Origin: CAZUYC01 sp964624475
Lineage (GTDB): Bacteria; Myxococcota_A; UBA9160; SMWR01
DNA: 64,000 nucleotides
Reading direction: 5' to 3'
Assembly: GCA_964624475.1 (NCBI GenBank)
Contig: CAZUYC010000088.1
Coordinates: 32,368-96,367, forward strand
A program made the position numbers and the translations under genes. The notes under the pieces were generated by a model. That model made no database searches. It was not told where the DNA came from and worked only from the letters and a program-made list of their open reading frames with translations. Position 1 is the first letter of the stretch; every line of letters begins with the position of its first letter. Positions 16,801-24,369 of this stretch are shown here, in pieces.

Positions 16801-18909
16801 GCACCGACGGTCACGCTGCTCGGGGATCGCAGCGACCTCGAGGACGGAGGGACGCGCACGGTCTCGCGCTTCGCGACGGCGGACCCGGGCGGCGGGCCGG
16901 ACGAGGCCCTGCAGACGGTCCGCTTCAGCGTGGTGGAGAACGACAATCCCGGCCTCTTCGCCGTGGAGCCCTCGATCGACGCCTTCGGGAACCTGACCTA
17001 CACGCTGAATCCCGACGCGGTGGGCGCGGCGGAGCTGACGGTCGTCGGGACCGACAGCGGCGGGGCGGCCAACGGCGGCCACTCTGTCTCCGAGCCGGTG
17101 GCGTTCACCATCACCGTGAATCCGGTCAACGACCGGCCGTCGCTCTCGCTGAAGGGCGCCCAGATCGTGAACGAGGACGCCGGGGTGCAGGCGGTGCCCG
17201 GATTCGCCACGCCGAGCCCGGGCGGCGGCGCCGACGAGGGCGGTCAGACGTTCACGTACACCGTGACCACCAACAAGCCGTCGCTCTTCGCGGCGGGGCC
17301 GTCGATCTCCCCCTCCGGCGACCTCGTCTACACGCCGCAGCGGGATACGGTGGGCAGCGCCGACATCACGGTGACGGCGACCGACAGCGGCGGCACCGCC
17401 AGCGGCGGCCAGAACACCTCGCTCGCCAGTCTCTTTTCGGTCGCGATCAATCCCGTGAACGATCCCCCGGCTTTCACGCTGATCGGGAACCAGACCGTCC
17501 TCGAGGACGCTCCCGCGCAGCTGGTGAGGGGATTCGCGGCGGGCAACCCAGGCGGCGGGCCCGACGAGGCGGCGCAGCGCCTCACCTACACGGTCGTCCA
17601 CACCAACGCGCCTCTCTTCAAGGTGGCCCCCCTGATCTCGGAGACGGGGACGCTGACCTACCAGGTCAATCCCGACGCAGTGGGAACGGCGAGCGTCACG
17701 GTCTTCGCCGCCGATGACGGCGGCACGGCGAACGGCGGCCGGGCCATCTCGGCCTCGCAGGAGGTCCGCATCACCGTCAACCCCGTGAACGATGCCCCGA
17801 CCTTCGCCTTGCGGGGCAATCTGGTGATCTTCGAGGACGCGCTCCCGCAGACCGTGCCGGGCTTCGTCACCCCGAATCCGGGGGGCGGCGCGGACGAGCA
17901 GGGCCAGACCTTCACCTACACGACCTCCACCGACCGTCTGGATCTCTTCGCCGAGGCGCCCGCCATCGATGCCGACGGCACCCTCACCTACACGGCCAGG
18001 CCGAACGCCTTCGGGCTCGCGACCGTGACGATGCGCGCCACCGACAGCGGGGGCAGCGCCGACGGCGGCAGCAACCAGTCGGGCGTCCAGACCTTCACCA
18101 TCTTCGTCGACCCGATCAACGACGCTCCGGTGAACGTGGTCCCCAGCCTGGCGATCCTCACCGAGGACCAGCCCCTCGTCTTCGCCGCCCAGAGCGGCGG
18201 GCGCATCTCGGTGAGCGACGCGGACGCGCAGACCCTCGAGGTCTCGCTCTCCGTCGGGGGCGGGACGCTCACCGTCACGACCTCCGAGGGCTTCGAGTTG
18301 TCCTCGCGGGAGCTCGCGCTCTCGGCGTCGCCGGAGGCCCTGAACCAGCTCCTCGCCGGACTCCGCTACACGCCGGCCCCGGACTTCTACGGCACCGATC
18401 GGCTCGCGATCGTGGTGAGGGACCACGGGGAGAGCGGCGCGGGCGGCCCGCGCCAGGACGTCGACACGGTGACGCTGAGCGTCCAGGCGGTGAACGACGC
18501 GCCGTTCATCTCCGTGCCGGGCGCGCAGCTCGCCGCGGGGCCTTCGCTCGTCTTCTCGGCCGGGAACTCGAACCGGATCACCATCGACGACTCGGACGGG
18601 GGCACGAGCGACCTGGCGGCCACCCTCTCCGTGACGAGCGGAACGCTGAGCGTCGAGCTCGAGGGGCTGCGCTTCAGCGGCGAGCGGCTCTCCTTCGCGG
18701 CGGACCTCGCCGCCCTGAACGACGCCCTCGACGGCCTCGTCTACGTCCCGGACCCGGGCACGAGCCAGGACCGGCTCGAGCTCCTCGTGGACGACCAGGG
18801 CAACACCGGGAGGGGCGGCGCCCTGCACCACGTGGCCGCCGTGGACATCCTGGTGATCGGCGATGGGCTCGGGCTCGTCGGCGTGCCGGAGGGCGACTTC
18901 CCGACCTAG
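10861..18909 (+). CDS. Giant repeat adhesin, type I secretion substrate (2682 aa)
   Basis: Residues about 6-70 carry RTX-like Gly/Asp nonapeptides (GTDGNDIFTF, GGDDQLFGGAGAD, GNDVVDGGAGAD) that would bind calcium. A non-repetitive region (about 70-330) and a cadherin-like domain follow. Then come 18 tandem Ig/cadherin-like units of about 110 residues, each built on NPVNDxPTL, xEDxGxQ, GGGPDE, QTFxY, GTLTYTP, ATDSGGTANGG and QTFTITV. Two more CHU-type domains close the protein. There is no Sec signal. The ABC transporter and fusion protein at 19702-22779 are the likely exporter. Proteins of this build mediate surface attachment or biofilm formation. Start: ATG with AGGAG upstream. The stop overlaps the stop of the convergent gene. 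Confidence 0.9.
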   Translation: MASFRGTDGNDIFTFPANVGDDDIEGEGGDDQLFGGAGADHVDGYNGNDVVDGGAGADRVRGQRGDDLGLYTLAENTRAPGVYDRDVYDGGSGRDALRLHFSAGEFRALQGNIVALESFIRSHQDTSSTSTSSDVTFKTSFGLEARNWESLEVFVDGQKVDPLDPAPRLDLDADDHTAPGTAFQATFNEGGGRVGVVDADVRVLELGGQRIQSATLTILLRPDGAAESLELSDEGKLLAAQLGVQVDKSQPQGGSGPFVLTLTGAASAGDYEQLLRAVGYKDDSQDPEDGDRLIQVVVSDGKNTSDAAFTTVSVVGVNDPPQNHFPVSLAVLEDEAAAIPGSVSDPDASRLRVTLEVEHGTLTLAATDSVAFLEGDGTDDRRIVMEGSPGDLSDRLAGVVYAPDPDFAGSDRLSILTNDLGRQGTGGSKQDLDHVDLTVIPVNDRPSLALQGDQAVEEDAGLQVVRDFAMAEPGGGLDEAGQTFSFLVVGNDNPDLFSQQPEIDPSGTLFYAPAPDASGTATIEVRARDSGGSELGTATSPVRTFTITVEPVDDDPTLVLLGDQIVLEDSGPRTLEGFASAVPGGGADESDQTFVYTVDVDEPELFSAGPAIDPDGNLTFTPNADAAGTSSIKVTATDSGGASSRSERFQITINPVNDRPTLALAGDVIVLEDSGPRSESDFAQANAGGGPDEEGQDFFYTVSADNPGLFAVGPEISPGGRLTFTPAPNAIGSSSVTVQVADDGGTADGGQDTSRPQTFTIHVNPVNDAPKLAILGDQVTIEDSPQQTVPGFATPFPGGGVDEGTQGFSFRVFTMNAALFAKAPAIDSNGTLTYTPRPDAAGMARVVVSVTDSGGISDGGSNASEPKAFTITINPVNDAPTFALAESPIVAEDAGRQEIAGFATANAGGRADESGQTFAYTVVTTSHQALFSDGPSIDPHGTLTFTPQGDASGVASVTVLVTDSGGTAGGGQNQSKAQTFTITVNPVNDPPLLALQGQQIVEEDSGAHSVPDFAVASPGGGPDEATQTRFHYGVNVTQGSEFFEAGPVISSTGTLSYTLKPDAAGSAEVAVTVSDGGGTADGGNDTSAPQTFAITINPVNDRPTLALRGDLSVLEDAGPQSVSGFALPNPGGGADEAAQTFEYTVRNDNPELFALAPTISPDGTLRYETNPDFVGEATVTVIATDSGGTANGGSNSSAPASFTISVNPLNDEPTFSLVGNQIALEDAGLQTVVDFAVASAGGGPDEAAQTFTYRVDADRPELFQQGPALSPGGTLTYAPAPDAVGTAKVSVQVTDSGGTADGGDPTSGIQTFTIALNPVNDPPSLSVAGDQIVNEDTGVHNVAGFARPEAGGGEDERFQKFSYEVITDREELFADGPQIDGSGRLVFKTQADLHGTANVSVRVSDDGGKADGGQNTSDPPVRFRIVVNPVNDAPSLTLLGDRIAVEDSGQQIVAGFATADAGGGETGQTFTYTVTTDKRELFADGPTLASDGTLTFTPQRDATGTASVRVTVTDSGGTANGGRNTSAPQLFTITINPVNDPPSLSLLGDRISNEDAGLQVVPRFATASAGGAPDEAHQTVAYNVSTDDPSLFQIQPTIAPDGTLSYATQKDTVGTANVTVTATDSGGTANGGRSVSDPQTFSITVNPVNDAPSFTLLGSQITVEDAGPRSVSGFAKANPGGGPDEAGQTFFYNVISNNPQLFAEAPAISPAGVLSYTPAADANGFATVSVSVTDSGGTANGGLDASTARTFTITVNKVNDPPVLVVGGDQTVLEDARVQVVPNFARALPGGGSDEIGQTFGYNVTTNALELFAMAPAIDSFGRLSYQPKADAVGTALVQVVAVDDGGTAGGGNPFSDPRTFAIRITGVNDAPLLTLAGNRVAGEDSGAQLVTGFATAFPGGGTDEEVQSFSYDVRSDKPALFAEAPAISPNGTLSFTPARDANGVATVEVTLIDSGGTASGGRNASLSQAFTITLNPANDAPTVTLLGDRSDLEDGGTRTVSRFATADPGGGPDEALQTVRFSVVENDNPGLFAVEPSIDAFGNLTYTLNPDAVGAAELTVVGTDSGGAANGGHSVSEPVAFTITVNPVNDRPSLSLKGAQIVNEDAGVQAVPGFATPSPGGGADEGGQTFTYTVTTNKPSLFAAGPSISPSGDLVYTPQRDTVGSADITVTATDSGGTASGGQNTSLASLFSVAINPVNDPPAFTLIGNQTVLEDAPAQLVRGFAAGNPGGGPDEAAQRLTYTVVHTNAPLFKVAPLISETGTLTYQVNPDAVGTASVTVFAADDGGTANGGRAISASQEVRITVNPVNDAPTFALRGNLVIFEDALPQTVPGFVTPNPGGGADEQGQTFTYTTSTDRLDLFAEAPAIDADGTLTYTARPNAFGLATVTMRATDSGGSADGGSNQSGVQTFTIFVDPINDAPVNVVPSLAILTEDQPLVFAAQSGGRISVSDADAQTLEVSLSVGGGTLTVTTSEGFELSSRELALSASPEALNQLLAGLRYTPAPDFYGTDRLAIVVRDHGESGAGGPRQDVDTVTLSVQAVNDAPFISVPGAQLAAGPSLVFSAGNSNRITIDDSDGGTSDLAATLSVTSGTLSVELEGLRFSGERLSFAADLAALNDALDGLVYVPDPGTSQDRLELLVDDQGNTGRGGALHHVAAVDILVIGDGLGLVGVPEGDFPT
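12193..18123 (+). repeat. 18 tandem repeats of about 330 bp within the adhesin gene
   Basis: Eighteen in-frame units each begin at a version of (R/A/P)P(T/S)L. The array divides at about 329.5 bases per unit. Unit 10 (about 15160-15490) lacks the PDEA segment between GGG and GQTF, so it is a few codons short. Unit 6 has a small insertion at QTRFHYG. Units differ at many codons, so the array is old rather than freshly amplified. Confidence 0.92.
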
Positions 18910-19514
18910 GGTCGCGGCGCGGCACCTGCAGGGGTCGCGAAGACGAAGGCGTCCGAGTCGGCGTCCGCGAGCATGAAGCCCTCGCCGGCCGTCCCCCGCC
19001 GGGGACTGCTCGCCGGCCGCGGCGCGGGAGGAGGTCGCAGCCGGGGTGCGGGCCGCAGCGGCGCTAGCGGCCGCAGGGCGAAGGGTGCCGTCGTGGTGCG
19101 ACCGAGCCCGTCCGCCAGCGTCACGAGGGCCGTGCGGACGGCGAGCTCCCCGGAGGCGTCCGCGAGCATCAGACTCTCGACGAGCGTCTCCACGGCGGCG
19201 GTGGTCACCCGGCCGCCCAGCTCGATGCGCAGGGCGGTCGCGTCCGGGCCGCTCCCGGCGCTGCCGAGGACGCCGATCGGCTCCCCGCTGAAGCTCACGC
19301 GGGACCCGTCGAACCCGATCTCGCCGATCCCCGTGCCCTCGTTCCGCACGGAGAGGCGCAACGGCATCCGAGACCCGGGGAACGACACGGTCACGCTCCC
19401 GCCCGCGAAATCGATCCGGTCGGCTTCGCCGAGGGTCAGCGGCTCCGGGGGCGGGTCGTCGTCGCGGATCAGCAGCATGGGGGGATCGAGATTGGGCATA
19501 ACAGCGTTTGACAT
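18906..19514 (-). CDS. Solitary CHU/cadherin-like domain protein beside the adhesin
   Basis: This 202-residue protein has no signal peptide. Residues about 30-150 match the domain seen in giant repeat adhesins: DRIDFAGGSVTVSF, GEIGFDGSRVSFSGEPIG, ALRIELGGRVTTAAVETLVESLML and RTALVTLADGLGR. Here it is present once. A proline/arginine-rich linker and an acidic tail (GFMLADADSDAFVF) follow; such a tail could be a type I secretion signal. The ATG at 19514 is chosen because the frame upstream reads through the AT-rich promoter region. The gene is convergent with the adhesin and shares the bases CTAG with it as overlapping stop codons. The role is unknown; I infer a co-secreted partner or regulator of the adhesin. 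Confidence 0.7.
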   Translation of the reverse strand: MSNAVMPNLDPPMLLIRDDDPPPEPLTLGEADRIDFAGGSVTVSFPGSRMPLRLSVRNEGTGIGEIGFDGSRVSFSGEPIGVLGSAGSGPDATALRIELGGRVTTAAVETLVESLMLADASGELAVRTALVTLADGLGRTTTAPFALRPLAPLRPAPRLRPPPAPRPASSPRRGTAGEGFMLADADSDAFVFATPAGAAPRP

Positions 19515-19701
19515 TCTCTGAGCATTCCCGGAAGATTGCAATGGATGATGAGGGTTTTTCACTACGGGTGAGATAATCCTCATGATGAAGGTGTCGGAAC
19601 CGGCTCCCAGTGGCCGGCCGTAGCCTCGCGCATCCTTCGCCTGATCCCCCAAGGGAAGCAGGGGCTCCACATGCAGCGATCGAGCCAGGGGACCGGCGGC
19701 G

Positions 19702-21441
19702 ATGCCCCATCCTCCCGCCCCGACCGAGATCCGCGCGGCCCTGGCCGCGCTGCGCTCGAGCTTCGGCATGACGGCGGTCTTCTCCTTCTTCGGCAGCCTG
19801 CTGATGCTGACCGTGCCCCTCTACCTGCTCCAGATCTACGACCGCGTGCTCGCCAGCCGCAGCGAGTCCACGCTGGTGGGGCTCACGCTGATCGCGGTGG
19901 CGATGCTGCTCGTCATGGGCGCGCTCGATGTGATCCGCTCGCGCGTGCTGGTCCGGATCGGGGCCGGCCTCGACGCCCGGCTGAGCCAGCGGGTCTTCTC
20001 GGCGGTCTTCACCCAGACCCTCGTCGGCTCGGGCGGGTCGCGCGTCCAGTTCCTGCGCGACTTCGACACGCTGCGCCAGTTCCTGACGGGCAGCGGGCCC
20101 TTCGCGCTCTTCGATGCTCCCTGGGCGCCCGTGTACCTGCTCGTGGTCTTCCTCTTCCACCCGCTCCTCGGCGCAGTCGCCCTGGCCGGGGCCGTCCTGC
20201 TCTTTGGCCTCGCGCTGCTGAACGAGGCGGCCACGCGCGCGCCCCTCCAGCAGGCGAACGTCGAGGCCGCGGGCGCGGCGGCCTTCGCCGAGACGAGCTT
20301 CCGCAATGCCGAGGTGCTCGAGGCGCTCGGAATGCTCGAGGCGATCCGCTCGCGCTGGCTCGCCCGGCATCGCCGGGGGCTCGCGCTCCAGGCGCTCGCG
20401 AGCGATCGCGCCGGCAGCTACGCGGCCGCCTCCAAGGCGGCGCGCCTGCTGCTCCAGATCGCGGTCCTGGGCGTCGGAGCGGCGCTGGCGATCGACCAGG
20501 TCATCACCAGCGGCACGATCGTCGCGGCGTCGATCCTGGCCGGGCGCGCGCTCGCCCCGGTGGAGCAGGCCATCGCCAACTGGCGGGGCTTCGTCGGCGC
20601 GCGCTTCGCCTACCAGCGCGTCGCGGCGCTCCTGCGCGAGAGCCCGCCCCGGGAGAGCCGCATGGCGCTGCCGGCGCCGCAGGGCCGGCTCACCGTCGAG
20701 GGCCTCGTCGCCATCCCGCCGGGCGCGAGGAAGCCGGTCCTGCACGGCATTACCTTCACGCTCGAGCCCGGCGAGGCGCTCGGCGTGATCGGGCCCACGG
20801 CTGCGGGCAAGTCGACGCTGGCCCGGCACCTGATCGGGGTCTGGCGCCCCGCCGCGGGCAGCGTGCGCCTCGACGGCGCATCCCTGCAGGACTGGCGCCG
20901 CGAGGATCTCGGGCCGCGCATCGGCTACCTGCCGCAGGACGTGGAGCTCTTCGAGGGCAGCGTGCAGGAGAACATCGCCCGCTTCGACGCGCGGCCCGAC
21001 GCCGAGAGCGTCGTCGACGCGGCCCGCCGGGCCGGGGTCCACGAGATGATCCTCGGCCTCGCGAAGGGCTACGACACGCCCGTCGGGGTCGGCGGCAGCG
21101 TCCTCTCGGCGGGCCAGCGCCAGCGCATCGCCCTCGCGCGCGCCCTCTACGGGGACCCCGTGCTCGTGGTGCTCGACGAGCCCAACTCGAACCTCGACGT
21201 CGATGGCGACCGCGCGCTCACGGCGGCGATCTTCGACCTGAAGGAACGCGGGGCGACGGTGGTGGTGGTGGCGCACCGGCCGAGCGCGATCGCCGGGGTG
21301 GACAAGCTGCTGGTGCTGCGCGACGGGACCATGGCCGCCCTCGGCCCGCGCCACGAGGTGCTGTCCGGACCCGCTCGCGTGGGGAACGTGCTGCCCGGGC
21401 CGATCGCCGTGCCCGGGTCGGGGGAGCGCGCGCGCGCCTGA
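19702..21441 (+). CDS. Type I secretion ABC transporter (PrtD/HlyB-like)
   Basis: This 579-residue fused permease-ATPase powers one-step export across both membranes. It lacks the N-terminal peptidase or peptidase-like domain of bacteriocin exporters and HlyB, so it is PrtD-like. The transmembrane domain (about 1-310) starts with FFGSLLMLTVPLYLLQIYDRVL. The ATPase has Walker A GPTAAGKST, signature LSAGQRQRIALARAL, Walker B VLVVLDEPNSNLD and switch histidine VVVVAHRP. It is followed after 30 bases by its membrane fusion partner. The obvious substrate is the adhesin just upstream. The outer-membrane TolC component is not in the window. Confidence 0.93.
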   Translation: MPHPPAPTEIRAALAALRSSFGMTAVFSFFGSLLMLTVPLYLLQIYDRVLASRSESTLVGLTLIAVAMLLVMGALDVIRSRVLVRIGAGLDARLSQRVFSAVFTQTLVGSGGSRVQFLRDFDTLRQFLTGSGPFALFDAPWAPVYLLVVFLFHPLLGAVALAGAVLLFGLALLNEAATRAPLQQANVEAAGAAAFAETSFRNAEVLEALGMLEAIRSRWLARHRRGLALQALASDRAGSYAAASKAARLLLQIAVLGVGAALAIDQVITSGTIVAASILAGRALAPVEQAIANWRGFVGARFAYQRVAALLRESPPRESRMALPAPQGRLTVEGLVAIPPGARKPVLHGITFTLEPGEALGVIGPTAAGKSTLARHLIGVWRPAAGSVRLDGASLQDWRREDLGPRIGYLPQDVELFEGSVQENIARFDARPDAESVVDAARRAGVHEMILGLAKGYDTPVGVGGSVLSAGQRQRIALARALYGDPVLVVLDEPNSNLDVDGDRALTAAIFDLKERGATVVVVAHRPSAIAGVDKLLVLRDGTMAALGPRHEVLSGPARVGNVLPGPIAVPGSGERARA

Positions 21442-21471
21442 GCGGCGCGGCGAAGACGGCGGAGGAGCCGC

Positions 21472-22779
21472 ATGGTCCAGCCGATCGAAGAGCCCGCCAC
21501 CGACACGCGGCCCTACATCCGCGCGGGCGTGCTCATCGTTCTCGTCATGTTCGGAGGCCTCGGGAGCTGGGCGGCGCTGGCTCCGCTCGGCGGAGCGGTG
21601 ATCGCGCCCAGCGTCGTCACGGTGATCTCCCACCGCAAGACCGTCCAGCACCTCGAGGGAGGGATCGTCGCCGAGATCCGGGTCCGCGACGGCGACGCCG
21701 TGGCGGAGCGCGACCTCTTGATCCGCCTCGACGACGCCCAGGTGAGGGCGGGGCTCGCCATCCTGGACGCCCAGCTCGACCTCCTGCGCGCGCGCGAGGC
21801 GCGGCTCGTGGCGGAGCGCGACGAAGGCGAGTGGGTCGAGTTTCCGGAGAGCCTGGGGACCCGCTCGGACGAGCCGCAGGTCGGCGAGATCCTCGAGAGC
21901 CAGCGGCAGCTCTTCGACGCCCGCCGCAGCGCCCTCGAGGGAGGGATCGAGATCCTGAGCCAGCGCGCCGGCCAGCTGCGGGACGCGATCGGTGGACTCG
22001 AGGCGCAGCGCCGCTCGAAGCAGGAGCAGATCGCCCTGATCGAGGAGGAGCTGGTCGGCCTGCGCAAGCTCTTCGAAGGGGGCTACACCTCCCGCAACCG
22101 CATGCGCGAGCTCGAGCGCGCCGTCGCGGAGCTCACCGGGGAGCGCGGCGAGCACGTGGCCGAGATCGCGCGGACCGAGAACGAGATCGGCGAGGCGCGG
22201 CTGCGCTCGCTCCAGCTGCGCAAGGACTTCCGGGAGGCCGTGGTCGACGAGGTGCACGAGGTGCAGGCGCAGATCCTCGACGCCAGCGAGCGCCGCGTCG
22301 CCGCGCTCGATCGCCGCAGCCGCCTGGAGATCCGCGCTCCGCAGGCGGGGCGGGTGGTGGGAACGACCGTGCACACGCTGGGCGCGGTCGTCGCGCCGGG
22401 CGAGCCGATCCTGCACATCGTCCCCGACGACGACGAGCTCGTGGTGGAGGCGCGCGTCCTGCCCCGCGACATCGATCGGGTCGGCATCGGGCAGGCCGCG
22501 CTCGTGCGCTTCACCGCCTTCGACCTGCGCTCGACGCCCGAGCTCGAGGGCCGGGTGATCGACGTCTCCGCCGACCTCCTCGCCGACGCCCCCTCGGGCT
22601 CCTCGTACTACCTCGTGCGGACGCGCATCCCGGAGGAGGGCCGCGCCCTGCTCGGGGAGCTGCGGCTGGTCCCCGGTATGCCCGCCGAGACCTTCATCCA
22701 GACCGGCAGCCGGACCCTGCTCGGCTACCTGATGAAGCCCCTCACGGACGGCCTCGCGCGCGCCTTCAAGGACGCCTGA
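21472..22779 (+). CDS. Type I secretion membrane fusion protein (HlyD family)
   Basis: This 435-residue periplasmic adaptor has one N-terminal membrane helix (about residues 17-40, around VLIVLVMFGGLGSWAALAPLGGAV), a lipoyl half-motif (TVQHLEGGIVAEIRVRDGDAV), and a long coiled coil (about 85-275, with heptads around QRAGQLRDAIGGLEAQRRSK). The second lipoyl half (LEIRAPQAGRVVG) and beta-barrel region follow. It bridges the ABC transporter at 19702 and an outer-membrane channel encoded elsewhere. AGGAG lies just before the ATG. Its last 55 bases overlap the convergent gene at 22725. Confidence 0.92.
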   Translation: MVQPIEEPATDTRPYIRAGVLIVLVMFGGLGSWAALAPLGGAVIAPSVVTVISHRKTVQHLEGGIVAEIRVRDGDAVAERDLLIRLDDAQVRAGLAILDAQLDLLRAREARLVAERDEGEWVEFPESLGTRSDEPQVGEILESQRQLFDARRSALEGGIEILSQRAGQLRDAIGGLEAQRRSKQEQIALIEEELVGLRKLFEGGYTSRNRMRELERAVAELTGERGEHVAEIARTENEIGEARLRSLQLRKDFREAVVDEVHEVQAQILDASERRVAALDRRSRLEIRAPQAGRVVGTTVHTLGAVVAPGEPILHIVPDDDELVVEARVLPRDIDRVGIGQAALVRFTAFDLRSTPELEGRVIDVSADLLADAPSGSSYYLVRTRIPEEGRALLGELRLVPGMPAETFIQTGSRTLLGYLMKPLTDGLARAFKDA

Positions 22780-24302
22780 GCGGGTGGGCGATCGCCGTGG
22801 GCAACGGCCGTGGCGAACGCCACGAACCCGAGCGTCGCCAGGCTGATCCACGGGAAGAGCTCGTCGTAGAAGAACCAGCGGTCGGCGATCCACCAGCCGG
22901 AGGCCGAAAGGGCGCACAGGGCGGCGCCCACCCAGGGTTGGCGCTCCCAGAGGAGCGCGTAGGCGGCGAGCAGCGCCCAGTAGTAGCAGGTGAGCTCGAA
23001 CGCGATCGGGACGAGGCCGAGCGCGAGGACGCTGGCGGACCAGTCCTCGGCGCGGCGGACGGCGGCGGCGAGCAGGATCAGGAAGCCGGCGAGGCAGGCC
23101 GCGAAGAGCGGGCGCCGCGCCTCGAAGGTCCGACGGCGGGCCTCCTTCCAGCGCGCGTAGGGGTCGTCGAGGCTCGGGTCCGCGAGGATGCGCGCGCTGG
23201 TCGAGGGGTCGTAGGCGAGGAGGGTGCGCAGGCCCACGTGGTTGCGCAGCGGCGTGCCCAGCAGCACGCGGCTGTTCTCGAGGAAGGCCGGCCAGGCCCC
23301 GAGGCCGCCGGCGCCGACACCGGAGAGCGGCACCAGGAGGGCGACCGTGGCGAGGGCGGCGAGCGCGAAGCGGCGATGCGCGGGCGAGAGCGTGAGCCTG
23401 CGGGCGGAGACGGCCTCCCACACGGCGCGCAGGGCCACGCCGGCGAGCGCCACGGCCGGGAAGACCCGCACGAGCGACGCCACGGCGAGGAGGGCCCCCG
23501 CGGTCGCGGGGCGACCGCGGCGCAGGCAGCAGATCCCGACCAGGAGCGCGGCCAGCTCGAGCTGGCGCAGGTACGAGCCGCCGACCCAGCCGTAATGGGC
23601 CGGGTAGCTGGTGCCCCAGTAGAGCAGGGCGACGCAGAGGGTGCGCCAGCCGAAGGCGCGGGCGATGGCGAGGCCGGTGCCCGCGAGTAGCCCAGGGTCG
23701 AGCAGGCGGAGCCACAGGATCCGCCGCTCGCTGGCGGGGCCCGTGCGCGCGAGCAGGCCCCCGACGAGGCCCCAGGCGGGGGTGGCGTTGTAGCCGTGGT
23801 CGACCTGCGTGCGCTGCCAGCGCTCGACGGGAAGCCGCTCGCGGAAGAAGCGGAGGTCGCGGCGGAAGCTCCGCCAGCGCTCCGCGCTGAAGCGCGCCTT
23901 GCAGAGCGCCGGGTCGCGCAGCAGCTCCGCGGCGGGGACGATGCGGTTCGTGCCGAGATCGCGCGCGTAGCGGGCCTCGACCTCGGCCCGGCGGCCGGAC
24001 TCCGCGTCGGCGAGCGCGGTGCAGCGGTAGAGGCCGGTGTAGTCGAGCTCGGGGAAGTACTTCGCGCCGACGTAGTAGTGATAGGTCTCCGAGGGATGGC
24101 CGAACATCGGGTAGTGGAAGCGCCCGAGGTTCCACCAGCAGGCCGCCGCGAGGAGCCCGAGGCCCGCCAGGAGCCCATCGAAGACCCGACCGGGCGGGCC
24201 CCCTCGGGCGCTCCGCAGCGCCCCCACTCCGAGCAGCAAGGCCCCCGCAGCGGCCGTAGCCGCCTTGACCGCACCGACCTCCTCGGGCCCGAGCCACGTC
24301 AT
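22725..24302 (-). CDS. Multi-spanning membrane protein, GT-C glycosyltransferase-like
   Basis: This 525-residue protein has about ten predicted membrane segments, for example AAAGALLLGVGALRSA, LALAALATVALLVPLSGVG and LFAACLAGFLILLAAAV. Between segments 2 and 3 lies a large loop with the line YHYYVGAKYFPELDYTGLYRC. The overall layout resembles GT-C polyprenyl-phosphate glycosyltransferases and DUF2029-type mannosyltransferases, but I cannot assign catalytic acidic residues with confidence. It is convergent with the secretion genes and divergent from the merR gene, so it is probably its own transcription unit. Confidence 0.65.
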   Translation of the reverse strand: MTWLGPEEVGAVKAATAAAGALLLGVGALRSARGGPPGRVFDGLLAGLGLLAAACWWNLGRFHYPMFGHPSETYHYYVGAKYFPELDYTGLYRCTALADAESGRRAEVEARYARDLGTNRIVPAAELLRDPALCKARFSAERWRSFRRDLRFFRERLPVERWQRTQVDHGYNATPAWGLVGGLLARTGPASERRILWLRLLDPGLLAGTGLAIARAFGWRTLCVALLYWGTSYPAHYGWVGGSYLRQLELAALLVGICCLRRGRPATAGALLAVASLVRVFPAVALAGVALRAVWEAVSARRLTLSPAHRRFALAALATVALLVPLSGVGAGGLGAWPAFLENSRVLLGTPLRNHVGLRTLLAYDPSTSARILADPSLDDPYARWKEARRRTFEARRPLFAACLAGFLILLAAAVRRAEDWSASVLALGLVPIAFELTCYYWALLAAYALLWERQPWVGAALCALSASGWWIADRWFFYDELFPWISLATLGFVAFATAVAHGDRPPAQASLKARARPSVRGFIR

Positions 24303-24369
24303 CGCGGCGGGCAGCGTAGGTCGCGAGCCCGAATCGCAGAGGGCGGCGCGCCGAGGATCCCTGTGCTAC

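Noticed and set aside
12193..18123. Regular repeats suggestive of CRISPR
   Set aside because: The unit is about 330 bp, in frame, coding and diverged; there are no short identical repeats with unique spacers.
12060..18278. A ladder of 80-100 codon antisense frames, evenly spaced
   Set aside because: They are the same shadow frame repeated once per adhesin repeat unit.
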